Below are positions 9,392 through 18,644 of a stretch of 64,000 bases of DNA, piece by piece (positions within the stretch are counted from its first letter, which is position 1; the number at the start of each line of letters is the position of its first letter). The stretch lies in contig CP120722.1 of assembly GCA_029719485.1 (NCBI GenBank), forward strand, positions 3,844,001-3,908,000, written 5' to 3'. The notes under the pieces are model-generated. The model worked only from the letters and a program-made list of their open reading frames with translations. It ran no database searches and had not been told where the DNA came from. Both the position numbers and the translations under genes were made by a program. The stretch comes from Kiritimatiellota bacterium B12222. Lineage in GTDB: Bacteria; Verrucomicrobiota; Kiritimatiellia; SS1-B-03-39; UBA6053.

Positions 9392-10542
9392 AGCGATTCA
9401 CCATTCAATAATTCAGTCAACAAATGAACAAATTCACCACAGGGATCGTCTGGAACGAGACTCCGCGCCTTTTTTCCCGCCTGAAGCCCCATCTGTTGTA
9501 GCTCATCGCGGTGAGACCACATGCGTTCCATCGCTTTCGCCCAAGCACGATGGGTAGCCCCTGCAGCCAAAAAAGCCTCTTGACCATCCTGTAAAAATTC
9601 GGCATGGCCCGCCACATCGGTAGCCACCACAGCCCGATTGCATAACATGGCTTCAACCATCGCTAAGGGCATACCTTCATAACGAGAAGGCATCAAACAA
9701 ACATGGTTCTCCGCCCAAACTTCCTCTACATTGTTCACAGTGCCTCTAAGGAAAATTTTATCTTCCACACCATAGCGACAAATCAAATCCCGAAGTCCCT
9801 GCTCAGAAGAACCTTCTCCATAAAGATTCACTTCGATATCACGTCCTTTCCATTCTGGTTGCGCAAGTACACGTAAAATTAAATCCTGCCCCTTCGCCGC
9901 AGGTTCCAGTCGACCGACACATGCACACTTTAGAGGAGTTGAAACGGCAGGCCATTGCGACTCACTTTTTTTAGAAACATTATACGGATTACGAATAACT
10001 TTCGCAGAAGGAAGCGTGATAGCCAACTGATCCTGCAACAGCATTAAATTTGCTTCAGATACACAGAAAACCGCTTTCGCATCCATGTAGAGAGGAAGTA
10101 ATTTTTCCCGAATCGGATCAATCGGCCACAAAAATTCTGCATTCGCTTGCACCACGATACTGTAGGGAACCTTTAACTCGTGCAAAATTTCTAAAGCCCA
10201 ACGACCATCGGTAAAGTTTCCACCTGATACACAGACATGATCAGGAGCATATTCAATAATCCATTCTTTAAAAGACTCGATCCAAGGGCGTGGAGGATTA
10301 AACCGTTGTTTGATTTTTTCGCGTAGCCCGCATGCCAAAGGCGGACGGGTATTATAATGAAAAATTACAGCCCCTTGTTGCGCCAACGCATCCACCTCTT
10401 CAACGGGTTTCCCCCAATTTTTCACACTAATACCGACATCAAGGCCTTGGGATAAAAAGGAGGTCGCGGCACCCGACCATAAATATTCAGATCCCCCCCA
10501 AGGGACTGATTTCATCGCACTCACAAATACAATTTTTTTCAT
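9388..10542 (-). CDS. GT4 family glycosyltransferase
   Basis: A GT-B glycosyltransferase of about 384 residues. The N-terminus MKKIVFVSAMKSVPWGGSE is the usual acceptor-side loop. The donor domain is well conserved: CVGRLEPAAKGQDLILRVL, VNLYGEGSSEQGLRDL, and PSRYEGMPLAMVEAMLC with intact E-x7-E, then ATDVAGHAEFL. The start at 10542 fits the family; a start at 10560 would overlap the preceding gene by eight bases and is also possible. It probably adds one sugar in the glycan assembled by this operon. Confidence 0.88.
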   Translation of the reverse strand: MKKIVFVSAMKSVPWGGSEYLWSGAATSFLSQGLDVGISVKNWGKPVEEVDALAQQGAVIFHYNTRPPLACGLREKIKQRFNPPRPWIESFKEWIIEYAPDHVCVSGGNFTDGRWALEILHELKVPYSIVVQANAEFLWPIDPIREKLLPLYMDAKAVFCVSEANLMLLQDQLAITLPSAKVIRNPYNVSKKSESQWPAVSTPLKCACVGRLEPAAKGQDLILRVLAQPEWKGRDIEVNLYGEGSSEQGLRDLICRYGVEDKIFLRGTVNNVEEVWAENHVCLMPSRYEGMPLAMVEAMLCNRAVVATDVAGHAEFLQDGQEAFLAAGATHRAWAKAMERMWSHRDELQQMGLQAGKKARSLVPDDPCGEFVHLLTELLNGESL

Positions 10543-10552
10543 TCTGCCTGCT

Positions 10553-11365
10553 TCACCCACGGTAAATACTCCACAGCGTTTTTAGAATTCGTCTTGAAAG
10601 ATTCAAAATATCAGAAAAGGGGCGTTTAAAAGAAAAGGTTTTAAATAACATTTCTAAGTACGCAAATTCACGCATGCCGGGTTGATCAAAGGTGCGGCGT
10701 GTGAAACTTTCCGGATAGGTCCGATAATGTACCAACGGCTCATCGTCATAATAAAAATATCCCAGAGTCGCGATGTGATTCCAGGTCACCCAATCTTCCA
10801 ATTGAAAGGCCATTCGGGGAGGAAGAGCCGTCAAGCGGATCCCCTCTCGGCGACAGATCACTGCAGAGGTGCAGATATGATTCTCAACCAAGTAGTCTGT
10901 TGTTTTACGCAGAAGATATTTTTCAGCCCCTCCCCGATTAAACCATTTCAAAAATCGTGCTTCTTGTTCTGGGGTATCTGCGAGAACCTTTACGGCATGA
11001 TGGACGAGCACAATTTCAGGATCTTTTTCAAGAATCTCAATTCCTTTCCCCAGACGGGATGACGCCCATTCATCATCCGCATCTAGAAATGCGATGTATT
11101 TCCCACGACTTTGGCGAATAGCAGTATTTCTTGCATTTGCCACCCCCAAGTTACGAGGTTGAACACAGAGTTGAACACGTTCTTCTCCCCATTTATGTTG
11201 AAATTCCTCCAAGACTTTTCGATCCGAAGTCTCCTCACCATTGTCATCAACAGCGATCAATTCCCATTGGGTATGCTCTTGATTTTCTAAACTGCACAGC
11301 GCGTCCACCAAAAAAGCTCCAGCACGATAAACAGGCATAATCACACTAACAAGCGCTTCATTCAT
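10553..11365 (-). CDS. GT2 family glycosyltransferase
   Basis: A 270-residue GT-A enzyme. VSVIMPVYRAGAFLVDALCS, AVDDNGEETSDRKV and AFLDADDEWASSRLGKG give the full GT2 nucleotide-sugar and metal site. The motif FQLEDWVTWNHI corresponds to the ED/W region that activates the acceptor. No membrane helices are evident. It starts with an ATGA overlap on the upstream capsule-synthesis gene. Similar enzymes in O-antigen loci add Gal, GlcNAc or Rha, but no choice can be made here. Confidence 0.88.
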   Translation of the reverse strand: MNEALVSVIMPVYRAGAFLVDALCSLENQEHTQWELIAVDDNGEETSDRKVLEEFQHKWGEERVQLCVQPRNLGVANARNTAIRQSRGKYIAFLDADDEWASSRLGKGIEILEKDPEIVLVHHAVKVLADTPEQEARFLKWFNRGGAEKYLLRKTTDYLVENHICTSAVICRREGIRLTALPPRMAFQLEDWVTWNHIATLGYFYYDDEPLVHYRTYPESFTRRTFDQPGMREFAYLEMLFKTFSFKRPFSDILNLSRRILKTLWSIYRG

Positions 11366-12603
11366 GGTTGGGTCCTCACCGCAGTAGCAAGTATCGCAGC
11401 CACGCCTTCAGCAGATTTTGCCACACAATATTTTTCATAAAAACAATATGCAAAACGCAACGCACTCTCTTTCATTTGTACACATTCCTCAGGTGAAGTC
11501 GCCAACACCGCATCCAAAGCTCCTTTCATACTGCTTGGTCGAGGACATGTAAACGTAAAGCCTAAGCCTCCGTAAAAAGCTTCCCCTCCAAGGATCGTCG
11601 GAACCCCTCTCATCACAGCCTCCAAGCCAGCTTGTGACGTGAGGGTCACGGCCGCAACCGCCCCCTCCATCAGCGCGTAGGTGTCGTATTCATTCTCCTG
11701 ATCCATAAGCAATTGCCCCTCTTCTATTGCCGCACGCAAGAGGGATGACGTTTGGATTTTTCGATAAGTCAGTTGCGCATAGGCGCGTTGCGTTAAGGGC
11801 GCAACGCCCTGACTTTCTTTGGGATGAAGTTTTGCAAACACCTTCACTCCTTTTGCGTTGCAGTCGGAAACCAGAGCCTCCAATACCTCAACCGGAGACC
11901 GCCATTCCCCCAATCCAAATACCACAGAAGCGTCCGTATACACCTGACCTAAAAACAAGACATAGCCCTGTTCATCTTTAAACGCCTTCCCCTCCGGACT
12001 TTGGTGTTCCGTAGATTTCAACCCTCGGGTAGTGGCGAGTAACCGGGCTTCAAACGGAACAAGTTCGGCGGTCGACAAGTGATCTTTCCAACGCCAGTAG
12101 ATGTTCTTCGCCAAATTTTGATTCACGGTGATGCCACTCATGACATCCCAAAGCAATCGATCTTTTAGGGCGGTATTTTCTATCGCCAACAGCGGAATGC
12201 CACAGCGTATGGCCACCCAACGTAAACAAAACGCCTGAAGTTCATAACCTTGCGAGTAGAGAAGAAGTTGGGGTCGAGATTTCTGAACTTCTGCCCACAA
12301 CCAAGACGCATATGCCCTCGCACGTTCGGCATACTCGTAGGTAGCGCTCTCGACTTGGGCATCCGTCAATTCCTTCGGAGAGCTCTCGTGGTGTACACAG
12401 GCCGCATAGATCAAAAAGGGCTGTAACTCTGCTATGCTGGGACCTTTATCCGTTGTAGCCGTCCGCTCATCTTTGATGCCAACTTTTACGATTTCGACAT
12501 TAGCGCCATCTATTTTTTCAGGAAAATGATTTCTCGTAAGTCCCGTCCAAACCAGATGTTCATTTACGGTCATTATCCGAAAGGTTTTTTTCTTCCGTAT
12601 CAT
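11362..12603 (-). CDS. Capsule polysaccharide biosynthesis protein (KpsS/KpsC-like)
   Basis: A 413-residue protein of the Capsule_synth type. The key segment is MRGVPTILGGEAFYGGLGF followed by TFTCPRP, matching the G-x-P...G-x-A-F-Y...G-L signature of KpsS and KpsC. VFAKLHPKESQGV supplies the conserved HP site. An upstream LLYSQGYELQAFCLRWVA region belongs to the first Rossmann half. KpsS and KpsC build the beta-Kdo linker on ABC-exported capsules; here only one such domain is present, so the product may differ. It lies between the pyruvyl transferase and a GT2 gene, with ATGA overlaps on both sides, and fits export by the neighbouring ABC system. Confidence 0.8.
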   Translation of the reverse strand: MIRKKKTFRIMTVNEHLVWTGLTRNHFPEKIDGANVEIVKVGIKDERTATTDKGPSIAELQPFLIYAACVHHESSPKELTDAQVESATYEYAERARAYASWLWAEVQKSRPQLLLYSQGYELQAFCLRWVAIRCGIPLLAIENTALKDRLLWDVMSGITVNQNLAKNIYWRWKDHLSTAELVPFEARLLATTRGLKSTEHQSPEGKAFKDEQGYVLFLGQVYTDASVVFGLGEWRSPVEVLEALVSDCNAKGVKVFAKLHPKESQGVAPLTQRAYAQLTYRKIQTSSLLRAAIEEGQLLMDQENEYDTYALMEGAVAAVTLTSQAGLEAVMRGVPTILGGEAFYGGLGFTFTCPRPSSMKGALDAVLATSPEECVQMKESALRFAYCFYEKYCVAKSAEGVAAILATAVRTQP

Positions 12604-14045
12604 AGACCGTCCTCCTGATTTTCAACGACCAGTTCCGGAAAAAGCAGGGTTAATATCCGTTTATACGGAACCAATTCTAAGGCTTTGAAGGCATCTAACG
12701 ATTCACGTTGCTCTACTGAAATTTTTGCCAAATGGGCATAAAACTCTGCAAATTTTGCTTCTGCGGCCGAGGAGAAAAACGTTTCCTTATCCAGCACATA
12801 TTTGCCATGGCCACTGTTTTCCATGGCCCCACTATTTTTATGCAAATAATACTCATCCAGCGCCACACTGACCACCGGCACACACTCTCCCTGTGCGAAC
12901 ACAATGGGATGATGTTTCATGGTAAAACAAATCTGTGCATCGCCAATCACCCCTCTCACCACACGATAGTCTGAAGAATAGGGTATCAAAAAAGCAGGCG
13001 TCTGCATACGCGCGACGATGGCCTGGTTGGGTTGTACATCCGAGGGGGTCATCGAGATAAAGAGTACCTGCAACTTATATGTCGTGGCCCAATGATCCGC
13101 CAAGGCCGCAAATCGGGTTTCAATTTTTTCTTTTTCACTTTCCTGCTGACCCCAGTGGTGAAAATTAACCGCAACCCAAGCTTGCTGAGGATCCGCACCG
13201 AGTTGCTCAATCAGCGCTTCAATTTCTTCCGAAGAAGCACGCGGACATAAAAGCGCATCATCGCAAGTTGAGACAATATGAGGACCTTGAATGCCTATAG
13301 AGTTCAATTCAGCTTCTGAAATCCCTCTATCCCGCAGACCCACATATTTCGCGGCCCTTAAGCCTTCGTATGCAAGATCTCGATCTGCTTTATCTTGAAA
13401 CACCCCAATATTGTGTCCGGTTAACATGTAGGGCACATCCAATATTTGACACAGCCGCATCAGCAAACAATTTTCCCACAGCCTGCTCCGGGTTTTCCCG
13501 GTTAAAAATCCGCCCCCCGAAATATGAAGCACGTCATGATTCTGTAACACCTGAAGAATGCGAACTTCACGAGGCACACACCATAACAGCGGAATTCCTC
13601 TGCGGATCATAATGGCGGTGAACAATAACCTACGTCTTAATTTCCAAAAATCTTTGGCAAATACGTCATCCGATTTAAAATAGCTTCCTCCCGTATTCGC
13701 TTTAAACCAAGCCACCCGGGGAGCCCACTCACTTTTTTCATGATGCAAAGCTTCCGTATAGCCAGGATTCGGAGAAAAAATCGTAATTTTACAGTCAGGA
13801 ACAAGCCTCCGCCACCTCGCAATACACGCACCACATTGGGCTTCATCCCCGACATTGCCATAGCCCAATCCTGCCGTCATCAAAATACGAGGTTTCCCCG
13901 AATATTTTGAGTCATAGGCGCCCCATGCTTTAAAGGCATCAATCATCTCATGACTAGATCTCAAATGAGGATCTCGTTTCGCCCCGCGTCCAAACACGAA
14001 ACAATAAATCCTTTCTAAAATTGCAGGTTTACACTTCATAATCAT
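12600..14045 (-). CDS. Polysaccharide pyruvyl transferase family protein
   Basis: PS_pyruv_trans enzymes move a ketal pyruvate from phosphoenolpyruvate onto a sugar of an exported glycan, giving it negative charge. The diagnostic segment is TAGLGYGNVGDEAQCGACI, with GNVGDE near residue 65. HISGGGFLTGKT, MLTGHNIGVFQDKAD and the late FTMKHHPIVFAQGE (MKHH...A) block follow. I start at 14045 rather than 14132, because the longer reading would overlap the upstream gene by 80 bases and a GGGG-type ribosome site precedes 14045; an ATG at 14039 is equally possible. At about 481 residues it is longer than CsaB (about 350). The upstream nitroreductase-like gene may act with it. Confidence 0.88.
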   Translation of the reverse strand: MIMKCKPAILERIYCFVFGRGAKRDPHLRSSHEMIDAFKAWGAYDSKYSGKPRILMTAGLGYGNVGDEAQCGACIARWRRLVPDCKITIFSPNPGYTEALHHEKSEWAPRVAWFKANTGGSYFKSDDVFAKDFWKLRRRLLFTAIMIRRGIPLLWCVPREVRILQVLQNHDVLHISGGGFLTGKTRSRLWENCLLMRLCQILDVPYMLTGHNIGVFQDKADRDLAYEGLRAAKYVGLRDRGISEAELNSIGIQGPHIVSTCDDALLCPRASSEEIEALIEQLGADPQQAWVAVNFHHWGQQESEKEKIETRFAALADHWATTYKLQVLFISMTPSDVQPNQAIVARMQTPAFLIPYSSDYRVVRGVIGDAQICFTMKHHPIVFAQGECVPVVSVALDEYYLHKNSGAMENSGHGKYVLDKETFFSSAAEAKFAEFYAHLAKISVEQRESLDAFKALELVPYKRILTLLFPELVVENQEDGL

Positions 14046-14052
14046 ACCGTCT

Positions 14053-15081
14053 TTACCCCTGCTCACCCCTAGGGCATAAGGCCTCAAATGGAGGTCGTTG
14101 CGGAGGGGGTGAAACAAAAGCAGGGTTACCAAATGCGATCAACGCAATAGGTTCGATGTCTTCAGGAATACCCGTTTTCTCATAAAAGTTTTTAAAAATG
14201 GGTAAATTTTTAGGTCTCGAATATACAAAATCTTTACAGAAATGATTCCAGCACGATCCCAAACCTGCGGCATGAGCGGCCATAACCATTTGCATGGAGA
14301 CGGCGCCCCCATCGACATACATTCCTTGTTCATTCGTCCCGATCGCCCCATAACTACTTTTCCGAACCCCTACAAAAATGACCAAGGGGGCTGACACACA
14401 ATGCTCCTCTTTTATGCCCCTCAATAAGATTTTTTCTTCGGGCTCAATAAGGAGTTTAAAAAACCAAGGCTGACGATTTCCCGAACAAGGAGCCCAACGT
14501 GCACATTCAATCAATGAACGTCCAATTTCCTCCAACTCTGCTTTTGAAAAACTCGACTCCCCCCAGGTTCGTGTACTTCGGCGTTGTTTTGCTTTTTGTT
14601 CGAACTCCACAAATTTTTCGGGATCAAAGCGAGGAAGCTCCCCTTTCCCTTCTTCCAAAAATTCATCCATTCGATGGAAGTAATCGGTCACTTTTTTTAA
14701 CCAACGTATATCCGCGCTTTCCATATCCACCCCTCTGGATTCGAGTAGCACCAGGATTTCACACACATGTCCATAAGAGATATCGTAAGATTTACACTTA
14801 CGGGTTTTCATGTATCCGGAATAATGCGCTTTTTCTATTCGATGAGCTTCATGCTTCGCTATCGACATTAATTCACTCGTAGACAGATGATCAAAAGTTA
14901 GGTTTTCATAAATTTTGATCCGTAACAGCCCAAGTTTCTTTCGCGTAGCATAGGTGGTAAGTCGCCACCAACTCACCGAAAAAAATGTAGCTGTTTTGTT
15001 TATCATCCCTTTCACAAATCGATAAACCGCGACTGAAGAAATCATAATCGCAGGCACGACTTTCTTATAAAGATGCAACAT
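14053..15081 (-). CDS. Nitroreductase-family protein with N-terminal extension
   Basis: The C-terminal two thirds (from about residue 150) is a nitroreductase fold: QRRSTRTWGESSFSKAEL, then SLIECARWAPCSGNRQPWF for FMN phosphate binding, and a GGAVSMQMVMAAHAAGLGS helix. Such enzymes bind FMN and reduce nitro groups, quinones or other acceptors with NAD(P)H. The first 140 residues are extra compared with the usual 200-residue family member; they start with a hydrophobic stretch (VVPAIMISSVAVYRFV) that could anchor the protein to the membrane. A strong ribosome site precedes the ATG. Redox proteins of this kind occur beside pyruvyl transferases in glycan loci, but their substrate there is unclear. 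Confidence 0.82.
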   Translation of the reverse strand: MLHLYKKVVPAIMISSVAVYRFVKGMINKTATFFSVSWWRLTTYATRKKLGLLRIKIYENLTFDHLSTSELMSIAKHEAHRIEKAHYSGYMKTRKCKSYDISYGHVCEILVLLESRGVDMESADIRWLKKVTDYFHRMDEFLEEGKGELPRFDPEKFVEFEQKAKQRRSTRTWGESSFSKAELEEIGRSLIECARWAPCSGNRQPWFFKLLIEPEEKILLRGIKEEHCVSAPLVIFVGVRKSSYGAIGTNEQGMYVDGGAVSMQMVMAAHAAGLGSCWNHFCKDFVYSRPKNLPIFKNFYEKTGIPEDIEPIALIAFGNPAFVSPPPQRPPFEALCPRGEQG

Positions 15082-15087
15082 AACACC

Positions 15088-15093
15088 CCTCCT
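15088..15093 (-). promoter_or_regulatory. Strong Shine-Dalgarno for the nitroreductase-like gene
   Basis: On the minus strand the sequence reads AGGAGG six bases before the ATG at 15079-15081. It is one of the strongest ribosome sites in the glycan series. Together with the 123-base gap upstream it suggests a separate translation (and possibly transcription) start for the distal part of the operon. Confidence 0.7.
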
Positions 15094-15204
15094 TTTGTAA
15101 CGTCGATCCCTTCACGTCAGCCCCACACACAAAAGAGTACAGTTCCGGCATCCCTAGTACTGCGGTTGAGAACAGGCAGCGCTTCACTATCCAAAACAAT
15201 TCAT

Positions 15205-16374
15205 TCATTTGAAAATTTGCCACCATTTTTTAGAAGGTTGAGCTACTTGAGAAATTAATTCTGAATATTGTTGGGCTCTGGTGCCCCAGCCATGGAGATC
15301 ACACATCATTTGAGAGACTCGTTTCCGGTTCTCAAGACTCACCATTTCCCGACAAGTTTGAAAGGCCTCTCTAATTTCATCATCCGAAAAATCAGGGGAA
15401 ACGATAACCCCATAACCGGTTTCCTTAACAAAACGATAACTCGGAGTGCCTTCATCACAAATGACACAAACCCCACTCCGAAGGTAGTCCATAATTTTGG
15501 TATTATCATGATCTTGCCCCGGGAAACGGCTAAAGTCTAACCCAATGGAATGCGCACCAAGCACCTCGTGATTTAAGCCTTCCATCGGCCCCAAAAAGGT
15601 TGCGTTTTTGGGCGTGTCCGTGTCACAAATTTCACGAAGGATCTCATTAAATTTTTCAGGTCCATCGCGGGTGGTAAACTCCCCATAAGGATTCTCCCGA
15701 CTGCCATAAGCGCCAGCCTCAATGCCGGCATCAAATATCGCGCGAGCCACGATATTGAGTCGGGCATCTTGGTTTATCTTCGCAAATTTCACGAGTCTTT
15801 CCAGCACGTCATGTCGTCGGATTTCACCTAACCAAATAACATCTTCTTTGGCTACATCTTGAATGGCGTCATCAATCGACTGACCTTCATTTACACCATA
15901 AGGAATGACATGAGCATCTATTCCCGTCTGTTTACGATCCCAATTCTTTTTCTGAATTTCATTATTAAACGTAATGACGGATCTTCCCAACTTGAGCTTA
16001 TCGAAGTTCGTGTTTTGATTATAATCAAAACAACAAGCATACACTTTTTTCGGATGATGTAAGTAAGGGTCGCGGTAAAACATCATCCGAAAAGAGTCAA
16101 AATTCGTGCACGACATCAGAAGGACATCCACCTTAGGGAGTACCTGCTTGCGATCACGTTCGTGCACAAAAATCGGTTGAGATTCGGCGGCGACTGTGGT
16201 GATTTTATTTTCAAAAGCATCATCAACCTCAAGAAACACCTCGTGCCCACGTTTTTGCAGATTAAACGCAAGTCCAACCGAACGAGTAGCATTCCCAAAC
16301 AATCCGCCATAAATCGAATCATCAATCGCCTGAATCGGCATACCATAAATATACACGCTAGGGAGCGCAGTCAT
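15205..16374 (-). CDS. GT4-like glycosyltransferase
   Basis: A 389-residue protein with GT-B features. The N-terminus PSVYIYGMPIQAIDDSIYGG and GNATRSVGLAFNLQKRGHEV form the first Rossmann domain. NFDSFRMMFYRDPYLHHP and VIPYGVNEG lead into the donor domain, which ends with DFSRFPGQDHDNTKIMDYL, RSGVCVICDEGTPSYRFV and GYGVIVSPDF. The catalytic acidic pair is not the standard E-x7-E, so it is a divergent member. It overlaps the STELLO-like gene by ATGA, and both sit just downstream of the exporter genes. Confidence 0.75.
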   Translation of the reverse strand: MTALPSVYIYGMPIQAIDDSIYGGLFGNATRSVGLAFNLQKRGHEVFLEVDDAFENKITTVAAESQPIFVHERDRKQVLPKVDVLLMSCTNFDSFRMMFYRDPYLHHPKKVYACCFDYNQNTNFDKLKLGRSVITFNNEIQKKNWDRKQTGIDAHVIPYGVNEGQSIDDAIQDVAKEDVIWLGEIRRHDVLERLVKFAKINQDARLNIVARAIFDAGIEAGAYGSRENPYGEFTTRDGPEKFNEILREICDTDTPKNATFLGPMEGLNHEVLGAHSIGLDFSRFPGQDHDNTKIMDYLRSGVCVICDEGTPSYRFVKETGYGVIVSPDFSDDEIREAFQTCREMVSLENRKRVSQMMCDLHGWGTRAQQYSELISQVAQPSKKWWQIFK

Positions 16375-17384
16375 GAGCCCACACCTAATCGACGGAGATC
16401 ATTACACCATGCCTCCACCAACGGTAATTCGTCTGTGGGGAAAATTTCATGTTTCACCAACGCTTCGTAGCAGCTGTAAAGATTTGAAATCACGCCATCC
16501 TCACCAGGTTTGAGAGAAAGGGATTCCAACACCTCTCGAATACGCTCGTTGTATAAATACCCCGGAACCTCGTCTTCGAAATCTTTATTCAAATCATGCA
16601 CATTTCGGTCCTGAATAACTTCTGGCGCATGAAAGGTAACCCCCAAATCCATAGCCCACAAGCAACGCTGGGCAATGAAACTTTTCCAAATGTCGCACAT
16701 CCGAAAGGAGCAATAACTTGGAATATAAAGTAAAGGATAAGCCATGGGCCACCACCATGTAGACTGGGTATTAAATGGGCTCCAACTACCAGGTTTTAAA
16801 TAAACACTGGTTTGTTTTTGCTCATCAAAATAAAAGGGTCGATCCATGGTCAACCGCCAAATGGCATCCACATCCGCAGCATTATTGACCAATCCTTGCT
16901 GAATAGGTGATGCCATGGATCCTTCATTCCTTTCAAGCGCAGGAAGTGGCTGTTGAATCTGATCCAAAGGAAGTCCCCGAGGCCAAATCAGTGCATCCGT
17001 AAAATACTTATATACATTTACCCACCCACCCTCTTCGCTCGGTGACGAGCTGCCCTCAACAGTTTGTTGCCGAAGGTTCCAATGATCAGCAGGACGATTA
17101 TCATCATCCGTTTCATAAATACATGTCGCGCCATCTTGGATCGCCCGTAAATACCCCATATTTTTACGGGCATAATGTTTAACAGGGAGCTTTTCAGCAA
17201 TTGTAAATCCAGAGAGCCGCTGACTCTCCATATCTAAAAACGTGGTGTTAGGCAGGTCGTAACTCTCTGGACCTTTGGTATCTCCTGCGACCACAAAACC
17301 CACATGCATCGATTGAAGTTTATCTGAAAAGCGCAACATACATTCCGTAGGTTGCTGAATAGTGGTTATGACAACTTTTAACAT
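16371..17384 (-). CDS. STELLO/DUF288-like putative glycosyltransferase
   Basis: A 337-residue protein with the DUF288 (STELLO) pattern best known from plant and nematode proteins: VVITTIQQPTECMLRF at the start, LPVKHYARKNMGYLRAIQ, and YETDDDNRPADHWN, whose DDD is the likely metal site (near residue 92). SFRMCDIWKSFIAQRCLWAM in the second half is also characteristic. Plant STELLO proteins carry a similar domain and affect cellulose synthesis; bacterial homologues are scattered in glycan loci without known activity. It follows wzt by one base and overlaps the next gene by ATGA, so it belongs to the export operon. The family is clear; the reaction is inferred. Confidence 0.82.
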   Translation of the reverse strand: MLKVVITTIQQPTECMLRFSDKLQSMHVGFVVAGDTKGPESYDLPNTTFLDMESQRLSGFTIAEKLPVKHYARKNMGYLRAIQDGATCIYETDDDNRPADHWNLRQQTVEGSSSPSEEGGWVNVYKYFTDALIWPRGLPLDQIQQPLPALERNEGSMASPIQQGLVNNAADVDAIWRLTMDRPFYFDEQKQTSVYLKPGSWSPFNTQSTWWWPMAYPLLYIPSYCSFRMCDIWKSFIAQRCLWAMDLGVTFHAPEVIQDRNVHDLNKDFEDEVPGYLYNERIREVLESLSLKPGEDGVISNLYSCYEALVKHEIFPTDELPLVEAWCNDLRRLGVGS

Positions 17385-17385
17385 A

Positions 17386-18642
17386 TTATTTCCGCTTAGC
17401 GTTCAGGGTTTGAGGACGTTTAAATGAGGGTGTGGCGTCCAAAGATTTGTTTTCAATCGCAAGAGTATTGAATCCGGGAGACGGAATATAAACATCATTT
17501 GTTACATCGAGCTCCCAGCCTCCGTGCGCCCAAAACAAAATTTTCTGCGTGTTTGCGTCCACAAAAGCAATGGATAATAATTTCAACCCACTTCCCAATC
17601 CCACCTTGTCGATGGAGAGGTGAAGATGATTAAGCCCTGCTTGCAAACTTATATACTTCTGATCAAAGCGATTGTTAGCTTGAGAGATTAAATCATAAGA
17701 TTTTTCCAGAAAATTTACCGAGATCTCAACTTTTTCGACAGCAGATGCTGCGTCTACGGTGATGTCGACGTTTAACGGATCACTTCCCTTTAGATCAATT
17801 TGCCTGGTATGTTTTATTCCGTTTATAGAAATTTCTTGAACATCAATCCCGTCCATCTGTTGCCACTCGCGGGCTTTGGTTTGAAAGAGTTTATTGTATT
17901 GATTGATCGCCGGCCCCGTCTCTCCGGAATAGACGACCGCGCCACCTGTAAGTACAAGTGCACGGTTACATAACCGGTCGATTTGCGGCATACTATGCGA
18001 AACGAAGATCACCGCTGCATTTTTACATACTTCATAAATCCGATTGTAACATTTGGTCCTGAATCCCACATCACCCACCGCAAGCACTTCATCAATCAAC
18101 AAAATATCCGGATCCAAACTGGAAGCGACTGCAAATCCCAATCGCACCTGCATACCCGAAGAATAGGATTGAACCGGAGTGTCGATAAATTTTCCGATTT
18201 CCGAAAACTCAACAATTTCATCAAAGCGCTGATCAATTTCTTTTCTGGAAAATCCCAAAACAGACGCTGCCACATAAATATTTTCACGCCCAGTGAGAAT
18301 AGGATTAAATCCAGCTCCCAAGGCAATCATGGCCCCCACCCGACCATTCATCTGAATATGACCGGTATCTGGTTTAATTAAGCCGTTTAACATTTTTAAC
18401 AATGTTGTTTTCCCAGCACCGTTTTGACCTATCAGGCCTAAACAGTCCCCCCGACGCAATTCAAAGGAAACATCTCTATTTGCCCAGAACTCTTCTTTAC
18501 GTAGCGGATAATTTGCTAAATCAGCTCCCCGCATTTCACGGGAAATATCCTGCACCCCATAAAAAAGTGAGCGCTTTAAATTTCGGCAGAATTTTTTTCC
18601 AACCCCATCAACCGAAATCATGACTTCATTAGTATTAGACAT
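17386..18642 (-). CDS. wzt: Polysaccharide ABC exporter ATPase (first copy)
   Basis: The ATP-binding half of an O-antigen or capsule exporter, 418 residues. Walker A is GQNGAGKT (about 72-79), the signature is YSSGMQVRLGFA, and Walker B is ILLIDEVLAVGD. The roughly 120 residues after position 295 form a C-terminal extension (ISINGIKHTRQIDL to the end) predicted to be a beta-sandwich, as in Wzt proteins that read the modified non-reducing end of their glycan. I start at 18642 (MSNTNEVMISVDG), three codons of spacing after the permease stop; a longer reading from 18780 would overlap the permease. It works with the permease at 18645-19529. Confidence 0.92.
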   Translation of the reverse strand: MSNTNEVMISVDGVGKKFCRNLKRSLFYGVQDISREMRGADLANYPLRKEEFWANRDVSFELRRGDCLGLIGQNGAGKTTLLKMLNGLIKPDTGHIQMNGRVGAMIALGAGFNPILTGRENIYVAASVLGFSRKEIDQRFDEIVEFSEIGKFIDTPVQSYSSGMQVRLGFAVASSLDPDILLIDEVLAVGDVGFRTKCYNRIYEVCKNAAVIFVSHSMPQIDRLCNRALVLTGGAVVYSGETGPAINQYNKLFQTKAREWQQMDGIDVQEISINGIKHTRQIDLKGSDPLNVDITVDAASAVEKVEISVNFLEKSYDLISQANNRFDQKYISLQAGLNHLHLSIDKVGLGSGLKLLSIAFVDANTQKILFWAHGGWELDVTNDVYIPSPGFNTLAIENKSLDATPSFKRPQTLNAKRK

Positions 18643-18644
18643 AA

